From Thoreauomyces humboldtii (lineage: Eukaryota > Chytridiomycota > Chytridiomycetes > Spizellomycetales > Powellomycetaceae), in assembly GCA_027596035.1 (NCBI GenBank), contig JADGJA010000006.1, positions 25,305 to 89,304 of the forward strand: DNA of 64,000 nt, written 5' to 3'. This document shows, piece after piece, positions 36,917-48,500 of the stretch. Every line of letters begins with the position of its first letter. Within the stretch, counting starts at the first letter, position 1. Under the pieces are notes generated by a model. That model had not been told where the DNA came from, made no database searches, and worked only from the letters and a program-made list of their open reading frames with translations. The position numbers were made by a program, and so were the translations under genes.

Positions 36917-38077
36917 GATACCTAATGCGCCAAGGCCCATAAGGCTATCCGCGTATGCTGTGAGTTGCTCGATTGATTGCTTACGCTCAGCTGCTTTTGG
37001 ATCCTCCTAGTAAAGCACATGCGGTCAGTATCGATATATTTGCGATCTCCCAACCGACGCTACCTCTACAACTGGTTCCGGGTTCGCACCCTTTTTGTTT
37101 TTTCGCCATTTGTTTTTATTCGTTGCAGGTTTATTCCCTGCTAACCGCCGGAGAGCCTGCACACGGAATTGTGGTGAGTTATTCCGCAGATTGCGTTGAC
37201 AAGTCTGGCGCACTTCACCTTTGGAATAGACTCGCCCGGTTTCATGAGATGAATCGCTTTGAGCCAAATGTGATTTGGGTCTCGCACGCCATCGATCTCA
37301 GCCTCCGACTCGTTTGCGAGCTCCTCTTGCTTCGCATGTGCAGCTCTCGCCTTCTCCATGTCGTTCTTTGTTACACCCTGCAGCCAGCTATCGTGTATCA
37401 AATGCTCGTCCCGCTTCCGGATGTAGTGTCCCGATTCGTCGAAGTCCCTGCAGGAAGACGACACGTTTGAGCATCAAGGGTTTTGACTGCAACCAGTCTG
37501 CAGAATCCCGAACATACCCCTCTTCCATCTCCTCCTCCATGTTGAATGGCGTGAGTTTCACTTCTCCCGCAAAGTCCTCTGCGTCGTCCCTCCAGACTTG
37601 TCCCTCGATGCTCTCGAGACGCAGGAACTTGTCCTCCTTTTTGCCTCCATTTGTCGAACCAGTAGCCGCAGGGAGAGGAGCTTCGGCCTCGTCTGCAAAC
37701 ATGTCTCCCTCCTCCTCTACGACTTCCGCCCCGTCCTCCTCCGCTCCCGAAGAATCGGACTCGCTGTCGTAGCCTTCCATCTTCACCGCCCCTCTTCGTC
37801 CTTTCACTGCAAAAAAGAATGACCAATTAGCTCACTGGTAGGAAACAAATGCAGAAACGGTTGATACGAAACTCAGTTCCAGATCTTCCGAGTCGTCCAC
37901 GTCCTTCGTGTGAGCTTGGGCCACGCCTGAGGCATCGAGGTATTCTGCTTCTCCGATCCGCACACGCTTCCTGGGTCCATTGTTCTTGACGTGGACTCCG
38001 GTACCGAGAAGGACGTCGTCTTCCTCTTGCTTTCGTTTGTGGCTTGGTGAGAACATGGTTGTCAAGTTCGTGAGCAT
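36872..38077 (-). CDS. LIN1/CD2BP2 (U5 snRNP 52K) homologue lacking the GYF domain
   Basis: CD2BP2/Lin1 proteins are assembly factors of the U5 snRNP. Five exons (introns about 37007-37063, 37157-37218, 37448-37517, 37807-37872) give about 316 residues. Family landmarks: a basic start (SPSHKRKQEEDD), a Ser/Asp/Glu-rich stretch, VKLTPFNMEEEMEEG, then FDESGHYIRKRDEHLIHDSWL. Further on are MKPGESIPKALRRLAGNK and the helix QSIEQLTAYADSLMGLGAL, which corresponds to the segment just before the GYF domain in CD2BP2. In relatives a GYF domain of about 60 residues (W, GPF and aromatic motifs) follows. Here a stop comes soon after, and no GYF pattern is found further along on this strand. The gene ends inside the facing F-box/LRR gene. 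Loss of the GYF domain would remove the poly-proline-binding part. Confidence 0.8.
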
Positions 38078-38276
38078 TTCCTGGGCTTGTTCTCGAAACC
38101 AAAGCTCAACGCCAAAACTGCGTTGATGAACGTGGTCGGCTGAACTGTCGAATTTTAATCACTTTTCGGACACTTTTCGGACACATTCTCGCACCTCGGC
38201 ATCTTGTTGCGACGGCATGCCGATAGAGGTTTGACGGACACATAGCTAGCAGTGGGCAACGATAATAAAGTGCAAG

Positions 38277-40465
38277 ATGATGGGCCCACCCCGTAATAAC
38301 AGTCGGCTGGCGCCCGCTTCCACGTCACGCGTCGTTTCTTCCAGCAACAAGGAAAATGGCCGACCCGCGCCCGCCCAAGGCCAACAAAAGGTGAGGCGCC
38401 GACGACAGGCGAAAGCTGGACCGAGGTATAAGCATCTAACTGCCGCTACTTTGTAGCCTGCAGGAGGCTCCAGGATACCTCTCAGAACGACGGTACGCTG
38501 AAACTCTTAATAACTTTTAAGTATTGGAACGCACTTCTGAGGGTTGCCTTGCAAAGCAGGGAACGACCAGTGTGAAGCCAGTGCCAGACTTCAGCAAACT
38601 GCACCTGAAATGGGAGTCCAAACTTTCAAACTCCAAAACGTACGTCCCGCGACAGCCGGAGTCCCATCCGCCCGGAAAAGCTCCTCTCGGCGCTGCTGCA
38701 GGTTCCCGTCCAGCGGGCTCCCGCCCTGCTTCGTCTGGATCTGGAACTGCTTCCGGCCAAGGCAGCAAAGTCAGCATGCATCCGCCGGTCCATGCTAGCC
38801 ATCGGACTGGAGGAACAGAACTTCGGACCCCTAGGCCAAGCCCGCCCGTTACCACCGCCGCTTTCGCTTCACGAACCCCGCGACATCCGTCCACTCCCGG
38901 CCTCGCGAAGACAGGGCTACACGGTCCCGCCCGTACCACAGCTCGGAAACCACTTCCGGAGTCCCGTTCCCAGACAACAAAGTTTTCCGGCCCATCAGAA
39001 GAGTTCAACAATGCTGCTCTGGCCGACATCTTGAATAGCACTGATTCGAGCGAACTGGATGCGCGGAGGAACCGGGGTGGAATCGGTCGCGTGCCACTGA
39101 CTTCGTCGAACAGGCTGACGCTGAATCCGCCTCGCAGGGTGACAACGGGTCCGAAGCGGGAAACTGGGATCGGACAAGAACCGGTATGCTTTGGGGTGGA
39201 TACGAGTTTCCCGGGAAGGCGTTTGCTGACTCTGAAACGCGTCTTCATTCAGTGCGACGAAGTCAAAAGGAGATCCATGCATGCAGGAGCGCTTAGAGTT
39301 GCAAAGAAGAAACCAATTGGGGTGCGAGAACGATGTTTAGCGAAAAGGCAGTGGCCCTCATTGATATACAGTCTCGTAGGACCCCGCCCTATCACCGGGA
39401 ACTACGAGCACTTTCAACCCGGGTCAGGTAGAGGCATCTCCGATGCTTCGTGCAGCGGCTCGCACACCTAATCGAGCCGGCCCTGTGCCATTCCTTACAC
39501 CACACGAGCGTCATCAAAAGCACATTGCTCGTACCATGGGTCTCTTGGTCGCAGAGACATTCGGAACCCCACAACGAACACCACGTGCTGCTCCTATTGA
39601 ACTGGGGAGGACTCCTCGTACTCTGGGAGTTTCGTTGCGAAGTCGGATGGAAGCTGAACGGGTTGAGACCGGGACGCGACTTGCGACGGCACCGCAAAAG
39701 CAGGAGGGCCCGTGGATTGGCGAGGATCCTTTCAACAGCGCGGCTTCATCCATAACGCTGGATGGAAACAGCAAGGTAGCTCAACGCTCTTCGGAATCTT
39801 CACCACGGCAACCGGGACAAATTCCACCGATCGACTCTCTACTGTTCGACATTCCGAGCGCAGCGGAAGGAGCAGGGGAACAACTACGACAGGCCGTGGT
39901 ACCTGAGGTGTATTCCTCCATGATGTCGAACCACGTGACGTCACCCCGGAATGGCGGTCGCTCAGCCCGGACAGAGCCCGAAGAAACCCTGATCGGAAGT
40001 CCAGTTCGAGCGACCAGGATAAGCACCCGCACCAGTTCTCACGAAGAAGAGGTGTTTGCCACGTCTTTGAGGAATCTTGCCCATGTTATGTCATCTCCCG
40101 CGCCAGTCGACAAAGCAAAGCAGACGACATTGCATCCAATAACCAATGACGTGGAAACTCCAAATACGTTGAATCATCTATCGTCCGCGGAGTCCGTGGC
40201 AAGTTCAGCGCCAACCGAAGCGCCGCATATCACCCCACCGCTTTGTCGTCAGAGACGATCTTCTACTCGTCGTCGATCCTCGTCATCCTCTACGGGATCG
40301 GCAAAGATACGACTTGAACTGAGTCTCCTGGAACAGAAGGAAGCGGCTCTCAGACGGCGACTGGCGGAGATGGAGGAGCGAGGAAACGGAAGCAGCGAGG
40401 ACGGGAGTAGTCATTATTCTGATGGGTCTTTCGAGGAGGCCGCGGACAAAGAGGTTCGCATGTGA
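38277..40465 (+). CDS. Disordered protein with an N-terminal KEN box and C-terminal coiled coil
   Basis: I start at the ATG at 38277 because the first three exons then join in phase (introns about 38391-38456 and 38493-38556): MMGPPRNNSRLAPAS, a KEN box at residues 25-27, AGGSRIPLRTT and KPVPDFSKLHLKWESKL. The last segment looks like a conserved short motif, but I cannot name the family. The middle is rich in Ser, Pro, Thr and Arg. Frames change twice between 39180 and 39460. My preferred join uses introns about 39183-39296 and 39376-39455, linking SEKAVALIDIQS to PARTPNRAGPVPFLTPHERHQKH, but this is tentative. The last 340 residues are disordered and end with a helix, LELSLLEQKEAALRRRLAEMEE. 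A KEN box in a basic, disordered protein suggests a cell-cycle protein turned over by APC/C; that is inference. The gene is divergent from the LIN1-like gene. Confidence 0.55.
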
Positions 40466-40626
40466 TCCTCCTTACGTGGAGCTGATGATTATTGCAAATC
40501 TCTGTATGTAGCGACCGGGATCGTTCTGGGTAAAACCGCTTCCCAAAAAAATCGCAATCCATGTATGTTCATGTGTACAGTAAACTATGGGACTTTTCGC
40601 ACATAATAGGCGGACCCGCTGCAAGC

Positions 40627-42398
40627 CTATACGCCACCCAATATCGAAACCCTGCCGCTTCCACCATCCAACCCGCTCACTTTTCCGAACAATGCCACGG
40701 TGCCCACACCCGGGTCGCAGTCAAAAGAGACCACGTCTTCGGACCTGACAAGCGTGAACGCGTTCCATCTCGGTCCTACCTGTCGATCCTCGAACAACCC
40801 GACGAACTCCGCGATCGTCACGCAACCAGGGGTGAGGAGCACGGTCATTGGGGCCGTGGACGAGGTTCGAGACGCGATGATGCGGGAAATGAGGACACGG
40901 GTCTGCTCGCCCGCTGGGGGTAGGGGGGTTTCCACGGTCGGTTCCGGTTCCCATGTTTGGTGGTTCCGGCCTGGTGTTTGGGTGCTGATGCCGGAGACGA
41001 GGCCGGCCAAGAGCGCTGCGCTGGATCGACGTCGCTGTGGTCCAAAGGTTGACGATGCTGACGGTGTCGATGGTGAAGATGACGCTGTTGATGGGGATGG
41101 GAATGTTCGTGCGAGTGACGGATCGGTCTGCGCGCTGCGGGAAGTGACGGCCAGCTCGCCTGGTCCTTGCACGCTGAAGATCTGAGCTATGTCGGGTTGG
41201 TCGTTGAAGGATGGATGGATGTGAGTACAAGGTGTTCGAGAATTGTGCAGGATGTCTATCAAAAGATATGAGCTTTCACAATCGTTCCCACAGGCTCGGC
41301 AAAGAAGGGCATTGGGTAGCTCACAAAAGGTTGCTTGGAAGTGGGAGAGGTGGGAAGTGGCTGGAATATGAGGCATCGTTGCCAAGGACAGCGGAACCTG
41401 GTAAAAGTCGACGAGAAATTGCTCAGCAGGAGATCTCTCCGGACAGGAAGAACAATCTTCATTACATACCATAGCGAAAACGAACCTTCTCGTTCTCCCT
41501 GTCAAGAATGCATCGATTTGCGCTTCCGAAGCATGCTCGCCAATCAGAAGTCCAAGGCTGATTTCCTTGCAGACACCGGTGACTCCGACGCACACACACA
41601 ACCCTCTTTCCCCATCCTTCGCATCCCAAATCCTCTGACAGCCACCCGCGAAGAACTCCACGATCGTTCCCTTTCCCACGCTAGTTGTACCATCCACTTG
41701 CTCCGCGCCCTCGAACAGCGCTTCCATGTCTGTAGGATCGTCTTCGTCTAGTGGCGGGTTGATGTCTTCCAAAGTAAGATCGGCGAGGTCGGCAGCGCGG
41801 ACAGGTGAGGAGTCGGGCAGATCGTGCACGAATCGACAGGTTGCGTCGGCGGTGGACCGATGGTGCAATAGACGCAGTGCGGATGAGAGGGATTCCAGAC
41901 CCGTGGTTCCATCGAGAAGTGTCGTTGCGGTCGGCGTTTGCAGAGTGAGAAGGCTCCCACCGTGGAATGTTTCGTTGACCGTCTAAAAGCAAAAAGGGCA
42001 CCGGAGTCAGATCAGCTTTACCTTAGGACTGCAAAGAGCGAGCCAGAGCATACCACACGCGTGACTTCCTCAAAGTCTCTTCCCCACGCCAGCCCTGCGT
42101 CCACTGCAACAGGCAATCCACCGGCGACTCCGAGTACCCTCTCCCTGCTCGCCAGCCCCAGTGGCCATCCCTTCAAGGTTCCACGCAGCGGTCGATCCAG
42201 AACCCACTGGACGGCGGATCGCCACGACCTCGAGACGCCGAGAGCCGCCATCAGAATGTGAATGTACGTCGGTCTGTTGTGGATGAAGAGGAAAAGATGG
42301 AGCAGGGCGTCGTGAGTTAGCGGCGGACATGCACGTCCGGGACTGAGCAAAGATGATGTTGTTTGAGCGATCGACATTGCGGTGTTTGCCCGTAGCAT
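40627..42398 (-). CDS. Uncharacterised protein with a possible N-terminal F-box
   Basis: Two exons joined across an intron at about 41983-42053 give about 566 residues; more introns are possible around 41450-41600. The start region PPLTHDALLHLFLFIHNRPTY followed by LMAALGVSRSWRSAVQWVLDRPLRG has the spacing of an F-box (hydrophobic helix, then V-S-x-x-W). The rest has no family I recognise. It contains an acidic PPLDEDDPTDMEALFEGAE, a patch with several Cys (EDCSSCPER, LLCRACGNDCESS), a Ser-rich linker and a C-terminal beta-rich part (MTVLLTPGCVTIAEFVG, VGTVALFGKVSGLDGGSG). The cysteine pairs might be zinc ligands or might belong to an unspliced intron. The first ATG is at 42398; a second one seven residues later is also possible. 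Confidence 0.5.
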
Positions 42399-42945
42399 CG
42401 ATTGAGAGAGAGTGAGGAACCCCCTGCCTCCTTTGAAGGTTGGTCAGTCTGTCTCTCTCTCTCTCGTAAATGTGAAACGATCAGGGGCTAACTACCGGTA
42501 ACCCTCCGCCTGTCGAAACCCTCGCGTCGAAACCCGTTAGTTAGGGTCCGAGCGGCTCGGACAAACGTCACTTCGAAAAGGGGTCTTCAGGCCCATCAGG
42601 CTTTGTTACGTCGGCATCGATGCCCTTTACAAATCCAATAGAGAGAATGGAAGAAGGCATTGGATGCCCACTTGGCGAGCCTTGCCAGACGAATAATTTC
42701 CCAACTTGTGGATTTGCCCAAGACGATACCGGTACCTAATTACGGCCAGAATAATAACGGTTCAGGACTCGGGGACCTGTCGAGTGCTGTGACTCATTCG
42801 ACTCGGGAAAGTCCGGGGTTGCCGGACAGAACCCCTCGCGGAACGAACGAAACCTTCTCACAAGTTGAAGGACATTCCAAGCGGGGAACAAGGATAAGGT
42901 TTACATTTACTGTACAAGCGATCAGTTTCAGATCAACTGGACAGT
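42399..42945. other. Intergenic region with CT microsatellite and short GTCGAAACCC repeat
   Basis: A CT dinucleotide run lies at about 42450-42468 and a near-duplicate CGAAACCCTCGCG/TCGAAACCCG pair at about 42517-42537. Both lie between two divergent genes, so this is probably promoter sequence for both. An unbroken frame from about 42660 to 42953 has no ATG start in a useful position and looks like leader sequence of the following gene. Confidence 0.45.
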
Positions 42946-43618
42946 ATGAGTGAACAGGATTCACCGGTCGTCAGTGTTCAGTTCGGAGAAGGTCTACTGC
43001 TCCTCGTTCAACCCTCTGTCCCCGACTCCTGGCTCGTGACAGTCCTGGCCCAGGACGGAATTTACATCAACACGTTGTCCAAGACCGACCGAAAAACTCA
43101 GGTAGGAGAGATTTGCGGAAGCTGTGGGATCAGTGGAAGGCTGGGCGTCGAGACCCACCCTCTCGCGAAGAAACCGATCGAACCTCACACTGAAACTTCA
43201 ACATCTTTGATTTCTTTATCAGTTTCCGACGACACCCAGTCTGTCCTCACTCCTCACCAACATCCCCTCGACCACCATTGGATTCACATCATCACCACCG
43301 TCTCTATCCATAACTACGCTTCTCCCGACCGCGCTGTCCCTCACACCCGTCTCGGACACCGACCTCTATCCAACGGCTCGCACGGCCCTTCACGCCCTCG
43401 CGACGCAGCTTCAAACGACCCGAAACGAGGTGGACGCATTGAAACGGATGGCCGCGCGAGCCGCCGTCGTGCCCGTGGTCGGAGGCGGACAGGCTGGGCT
43501 GGTCAAACGAGGGCCGGTCAAGAGAGCGGCCGTCGCGAAGAGTCTCGTCAACCCGAGACAGAAGATGAGAGTCGCCAAGGGAACGGAGTTTGGGAGCGAC
43601 AGTGACTCGTCCGATTGA
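42946..43618 (+). CDS. Small uncharacterised protein
   Basis: Two exons around an intron of about 121 bases (43102-43222) give about 183 residues. The first exon encodes VVSVQFGEGLLLLVQPSVPDSW and VTVLAQDGIYINTLSK, an alternating beta pattern. The second encodes LLTNIPSTTIGFTSSPPSL, then a helix ARTALHALATQLQTTRNEVDALKRMAAR, then a basic tail ending in an acidic Ser/Asp cluster. The overall shape (N-terminal beta strands, long helix, basic tail) is distantly reminiscent of small proteasome-assembly-chaperone-like proteins, but the key residues do not convince me. I leave the family open. The second exon frame is chosen because it alone is open to the stop at 43618 and has consistent composition. 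Confidence 0.55.
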
Positions 43619-43854
43619 GTTCTCGGTTCAATTTTTTTGGGTGGGTTGGGTTCCAGGTCATGTTTTTCGGGGCATGTCAGTAGTAGACAGGCCAGGAAAG
43701 GGGATTCCAACCCGTATTTTTTGGGTGGACATGGCTTGATATATTACGGAATTGCACACACAAAGAAGAACCTTGATGGTTTGGGTATTGAAGCTGCAAG
43801 GATATAGAAGGCGGAAGGGAATAGTGGGCAGGGCAAAGAGCATGGTTGCAGACC
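43619..43854. other. Convergent 3' intergenic region
   Basis: 236 bases between two facing stops. It should hold 3' untranslated sequence of both genes. No other feature is visible. Confidence 0.5.
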
Positions 43855-45072
43855 TCAGGTGGGAACCTGTGGCCGGTAAACATATTCGCCCAAGTCCTCG
43901 AAAGGCATGATCGGATCGTCGTCGAGAGGTCGAACGATCAAGTCGTCTGCCATCAACTTGTCTGTAAGATCCGAAGCATAAGCCTTTCCGTTCTTCCACC
44001 CCAAGGTCGATTCGACAGCAATCCATGCGTCTGCTCACCGAACTCTCGCCGCAGACCACTGTCGTCCAGGATGCCCGTGAAATCAAAGGGCGTTATCGAG
44101 TCATCCTCCATCAGCGCACGAATGACCGGGTCGACGTATTTGGGGATTTCTCTGGGCTGACATAGGAATTCGTGATCAACGATGAGATCCTCGTCGGGAA
44201 TGTACTTCGTCTCTGGAAGAATTAACAAAAGTCAGAAGCGTCGGGTGCCGTGAAAACCCAACGATCGGAAGTACCAAACGTAGAAGGAGCCATGTACTCG
44301 ATGTCCCCGTCATCTTCTCCCTTCTCTCCAGCGCCCTCGGGAATCGCCGTGACGCGCACATCCGTCCTTGCCGACAACCTGGCCCTCCCGCTGCTTCCCT
44401 TCGTCGCTGAAGACTTCCTGGATCTCGGCAGATCGGAGGAACGCGGTTTGGTGGAACTGTCCAGAGCCAGCTGGGAGCTGTACGAGCTGTACGGAGTCTC
44501 GAAGGCGCTGCCTTTCTGCGGGGTGAAGAACGTGGTTGACTTGGCTTTGTCGGCTGGATGAGGGGTGGCGTGCAGAGTGTTCGCATGCTTCTGGCCCAAG
44601 ACGGGTCGCCGGGTCATGGTCTCTGGCAGGTGGGACTTTTTCCTCTCAACAGGTGTAGTTGGTTGTTGCTGTCGTTGAGCGGACTTTGCTGGGACCTTTG
44701 GTCCCACAGAGCTTTTGGAAGTGCGGACATTGGTGGACTTGCCCTTGAGCGCTGTTCCTACGGGTGCTGATGGACCAAACATCTGTGAGTCACTTTTTTT
44801 CGGGCACGTTGCTGAAAAAAAAGGAGGTTCCCTTTACCTTTCAGACCGGGAGTCTTGAATCCAGCAGCATCTCCAACGACCTTGGGAGTGTTTTCTCTCT
44901 CAGCAAAGACCTTTCTGGCGCCCAGACCCGGGGTTCGCGCCGAGAGGAGCTTTCCAGGTCCAGGTGTTCTGTGCGCGGGGTTGGGAGTAGCGACGGAAGC
45001 TGTCGTCGAAGTAGCGTTCTCCTTGTCGATGTGGAACTGGACGGCACGCACGCCGGGAAGCGACCTCAACAT
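43855..45072 (-). CDS. Securin-like protein (Pds1/Cut2 type), candidate
   Basis: Securin inhibits separase until APC/C destroys it at anaphase. Four exons (introns about 43962-44038, 44213-44274, 44812-44837) give about 350 residues; Pds1 has 373 and Cut2 301. The N-terminus is basic and disordered, with a KEN box at residues 17-19 (HIDKENATS) and RxxL-type sequences (RTPGLGARK region) that could be destruction boxes. Ser/Thr-Pro sites are frequent, as expected for a CDK target. The C-terminal third is acidic and starts DGDIEYMAPS, close to the (D/E)-x-E-Y-M-P-P separase-binding signature of fungal securins. It continues EDLIVDHEFL, VDPVIRALMEDDSITPFDF and DDDPIMPFEDLG. The match is by motif and layout only, since securins diverge quickly. 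Alternative: another disordered APC/C substrate. Confidence 0.5.
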
Positions 45073-45576
45073 TGTCGTTTTCGAGGAAGGCAGTCCCAAA
45101 CAATCTTCAATAGACAGAAGGGTTGACTGGATACAGCAAGACTCTCATGTATAGCGGTATAGCAGTGGGACACAATAGCAAGAGATGTGTTTCTCTCTTG
45201 GATACCGAACCAACGCACGCACACACGATAGGATCTGGGGTAGGAAGAGGTGGTGGTGGTGATGGGGTGCGCGTTGGGAAGCACGGCAATTGTCCGAACC
45301 ATCCAGACAGACTTCCTCTGATGAGTCAGTCACTCTTTCCCCCCTTTCGCCCACTGTACTTTCCTCTTCGCCTTCCACCTTCCTGCGCGCACCTCTCTCT
45401 TTTTTTTCCCGCGTATCCTTTGAGGGTTGGATAAAGGGGACCCCACGACAGATCGAGAGTTTAGGAGAAGCCAGGTACGATAGAGAGCTCACTGCTCTTT
45501 TTGGTAAGGAACTTCTCATCGCCTAACTGCAGGATTCTCACTCATCCTCATAGCCTCCAATCGACATGAGGTGCTG
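45073..45576. promoter_or_regulatory. Divergent promoter between securin candidate and rotatin
   Basis: 504 bases separate the two opposite ATGs. The stretch has CT-rich and GT-rich patches (for example a GGTGGTGGTGG run near 45249) and a T-run near 45398. No TATA box is obvious. Assignment as promoter rests on gene orientation. Confidence 0.5.
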
Positions 45577-48500
45577 ATGGACGTGACGGAGAAGCTCGGT
45601 GCGTTGCACAGAAAACAACAGTTGATCCAAGCACCAAGATGCTCACCCATGTTATTGCGCGTCAGACCATCCTCTCGCAGAAGTAAGACGGAGGGCGCTG
45701 GATAGTTTGAAACTGAAGATAAAGACGGGCATCTTGTCTCCCGAGTCGGTTGCATACGACCAAGACATTCTCAGGAAGTTAGTTGGCACCTTGCAGTCTG
45801 ATACCTCTGTGACTCCCGACGCTCGCATAGTCCTTGGCTTGCTGGATGATCTCTGCTTGCACGCGTCCGCACGCTCCAACCTCGCCGCTTTGGGCATACA
45901 GAGTGCCTTGACAACGCTGGGGGCCCGTGCACCCGCCGATGACGCGGTTCTCATCGATGCCCTCCGTCAGAAGCTCCTGCGAGTGGACCTCGCCGTTGAG
46001 CTGCTCCCGAAGCTTCCTGCGATCTCCACGCGCATCCCGCGACCGCGACGAAGTCGGAGCCCGCAGAAAAGTCCCGTACGATTTTCTCGACCCGCGAGCA
46101 GAACTCAGGACAATACGGAGCGATATGCTCACGGGGATTCCGGATCTACGCTTCCGTATCTGCCGAATGCATTGAGATCTTACGATGCTCTGGAACTCAG
46201 CACAGACGATGAGCAAATCATCAACGAGTTCTGCGTTCAGTTTGGACACATGGACGGAGGCGAAATCATGCGGGAGGTCCTGCTCGATTATGGCGGCTGC
46301 GTGGTATTGCAGCGGTCCAACTGGTTCAAGACTATTCTGGATCACGTCAGGAACCACCCTGTTGACGAGAACATCCGATGTATGATCCTCCTAGTTCAGG
46401 ATTGGGAGAGCCACTTTCGCCGTGTTCAGGAAACCCCATTGCCATGCTATTCAACCCATGCTTCCCGGGCCTCAAACATCTCACGCAGCTCAAACGGGAA
46501 CACTGCAGTCGCCGTTCATGGATCGATCATGTCCGATTATGCTATCTCGTCCCCTTTCGCGTGCAATGAAATATTTTCAACTCTTGTTCCTGCCCTGCGC
46601 AACGTCGGGAAAGCCCCGTTGATTCTTGAACTTCTGTACAATGTTCTCCCCCTCTTGAAGCTGCACCTGAGCATGGGTCTCCAGCAGGCATATCACACGA
46701 CGCCAGAGGCCACGTTGTCGTCTTACGTCTTTCCCGTCCTCGAAGCTCTCGATCACGACGGAAGAGACTCACTTTATGCTAGCAAAAATCATGACGCAAA
46801 AACCGTTGAATGCAGGGAACGTCTAGTGGTCTTTGCCATGGACATACTGCTGTCGCTAGCGCCGCTCGCTCACGATGCAAGCGCATTCTGGGCGGCATTG
46901 ATCCCAAGGTTTGCAGGAACTGCGCGCCTTAATGGTGTGCCTGGTACGCTCGTACACTGGCTCTTACGAGAACCAGGCTCCCCGAGCAACGACAAAATGA
47001 TTTCTAACCTTCTGCAACATGTAAAACCGTGGGTCCGGTCCGCTGCGCTGGAACAGCTCGAAGGTTACTTAGCGAACAACGACCTCCCACGCGAACGGCT
47101 TTCTGCCTCTGTCAGTATAGTAGATGCCCTAATGCGGTCCATAATGGAAACCGAGGAAGCTTCGGAACTCGAGAGCAGCGCTTACCGGCTTGCACGAAAC
47201 CTCCTGGAGAACCAAACGGATAACTTTCTGTGGGCGATCCTTCCTCGTATTCGAGCTGCCTACAGCATTGACAACGGTGCTCTCATGCAGAGCGCGCTGG
47301 ACGCACTGCGTGTAGAGAGACTTGATGATCTCTACCGATTTTGGGCAATCGCCTTACTTCACTCAAACGCGAATCTACGGGAAGCTGCCGTTCAGGCGCT
47401 TTGCGCACTGGTCTCTAGCTTTCCTTCGGGTGCCAGTCCTCAGGATCTATCCGAGCCTGGAAAGGCATTGATCGTCCCGCCATCGCTACTCACTGTTCTT
47501 GAAGCTCCCCCGGAACACACAGGGGAACACACGGGGGAGCTAAATGAACGCTCGATCCTGGAACGCCTAATTTCTGGCATGGAAGTACGGCCGCGAGATT
47601 ATCCCGCTTTGACCGTCGACCTTCGGTGTGCAACCGACAGGATACATGACCCGAGATCACAGGCTTGCGCGCTTTCTCTCGGTTTCGCGGACACGCTTTG
47701 TAAAGAGCTCACGGCGGACAATCCTTGGATTGACGTACCTGGAGTTTTGCCTCGCATTCTGAAGATCTTGAGGACGCTCGCAGAATCCGACAAGCCATGG
47801 CGACCCGAGCCTACCTTTTTCGCAGCGGTGGTTCCGCACCTTTTCCATCCTGACACTCAAGTGCGGTACGAAATTGCCAGAATTCTTTCCACCGTATGCT
47901 TCCTCGACTCAACGAACAATCAAAAGTCGACCGAGACGTATCACCTTTACGGGCCGGCTCTCGCCAAATTGAAGTTGCGCAAACCAGACTGTTCGGATTG
48001 GCTGGGTACCGAGCACGGATTGGAACTACTCAAGGACTATCGCCAGACGATGATGCTACCTAAGGCAGAGCGCACATTGCTTTCGCCGTACACCAGCGGT
48101 GCGTTGCGGAAGGTCAATGTAATAATGCACGAGCTCCACGGGTCGAAATCACACGCTGAGTTCGAAACTGGCCTTGCAAGGCTGAAAAGTTCCATCTCGT
48201 GTCCGAAGGACCTGTCCCTTTTTGACGCTGAGCTACTTATGAAGACCTTTACAAAGTAAGCCTCAATTTGTTTCAAGTCACAATGAGTAGACGAGCTCGC
48301 TGACATGTTTAGCAAAGGATAATTACAACGGCGCCTGCAAATTCAGAGGACACCGCGTTGCTGATAGATGTACTGGAAGTATTGGAAATCATCTTGAAGG
48401 ACGTCGCCCATTTCGAAGCTTTCTCCGTCATTTCCGTGCCATGTTTCAAACGCATGATCGTACCTGTATTACGTTCTTGGCTGCACGGAAGCAACTCCCA

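Noticed and set aside
40700..41185. A plus-strand frame of 161 codons opposite the possible F-box gene
   Set aside because: Its composition is the mirror of the minus-strand coding frame, and it has no good start context or domain.
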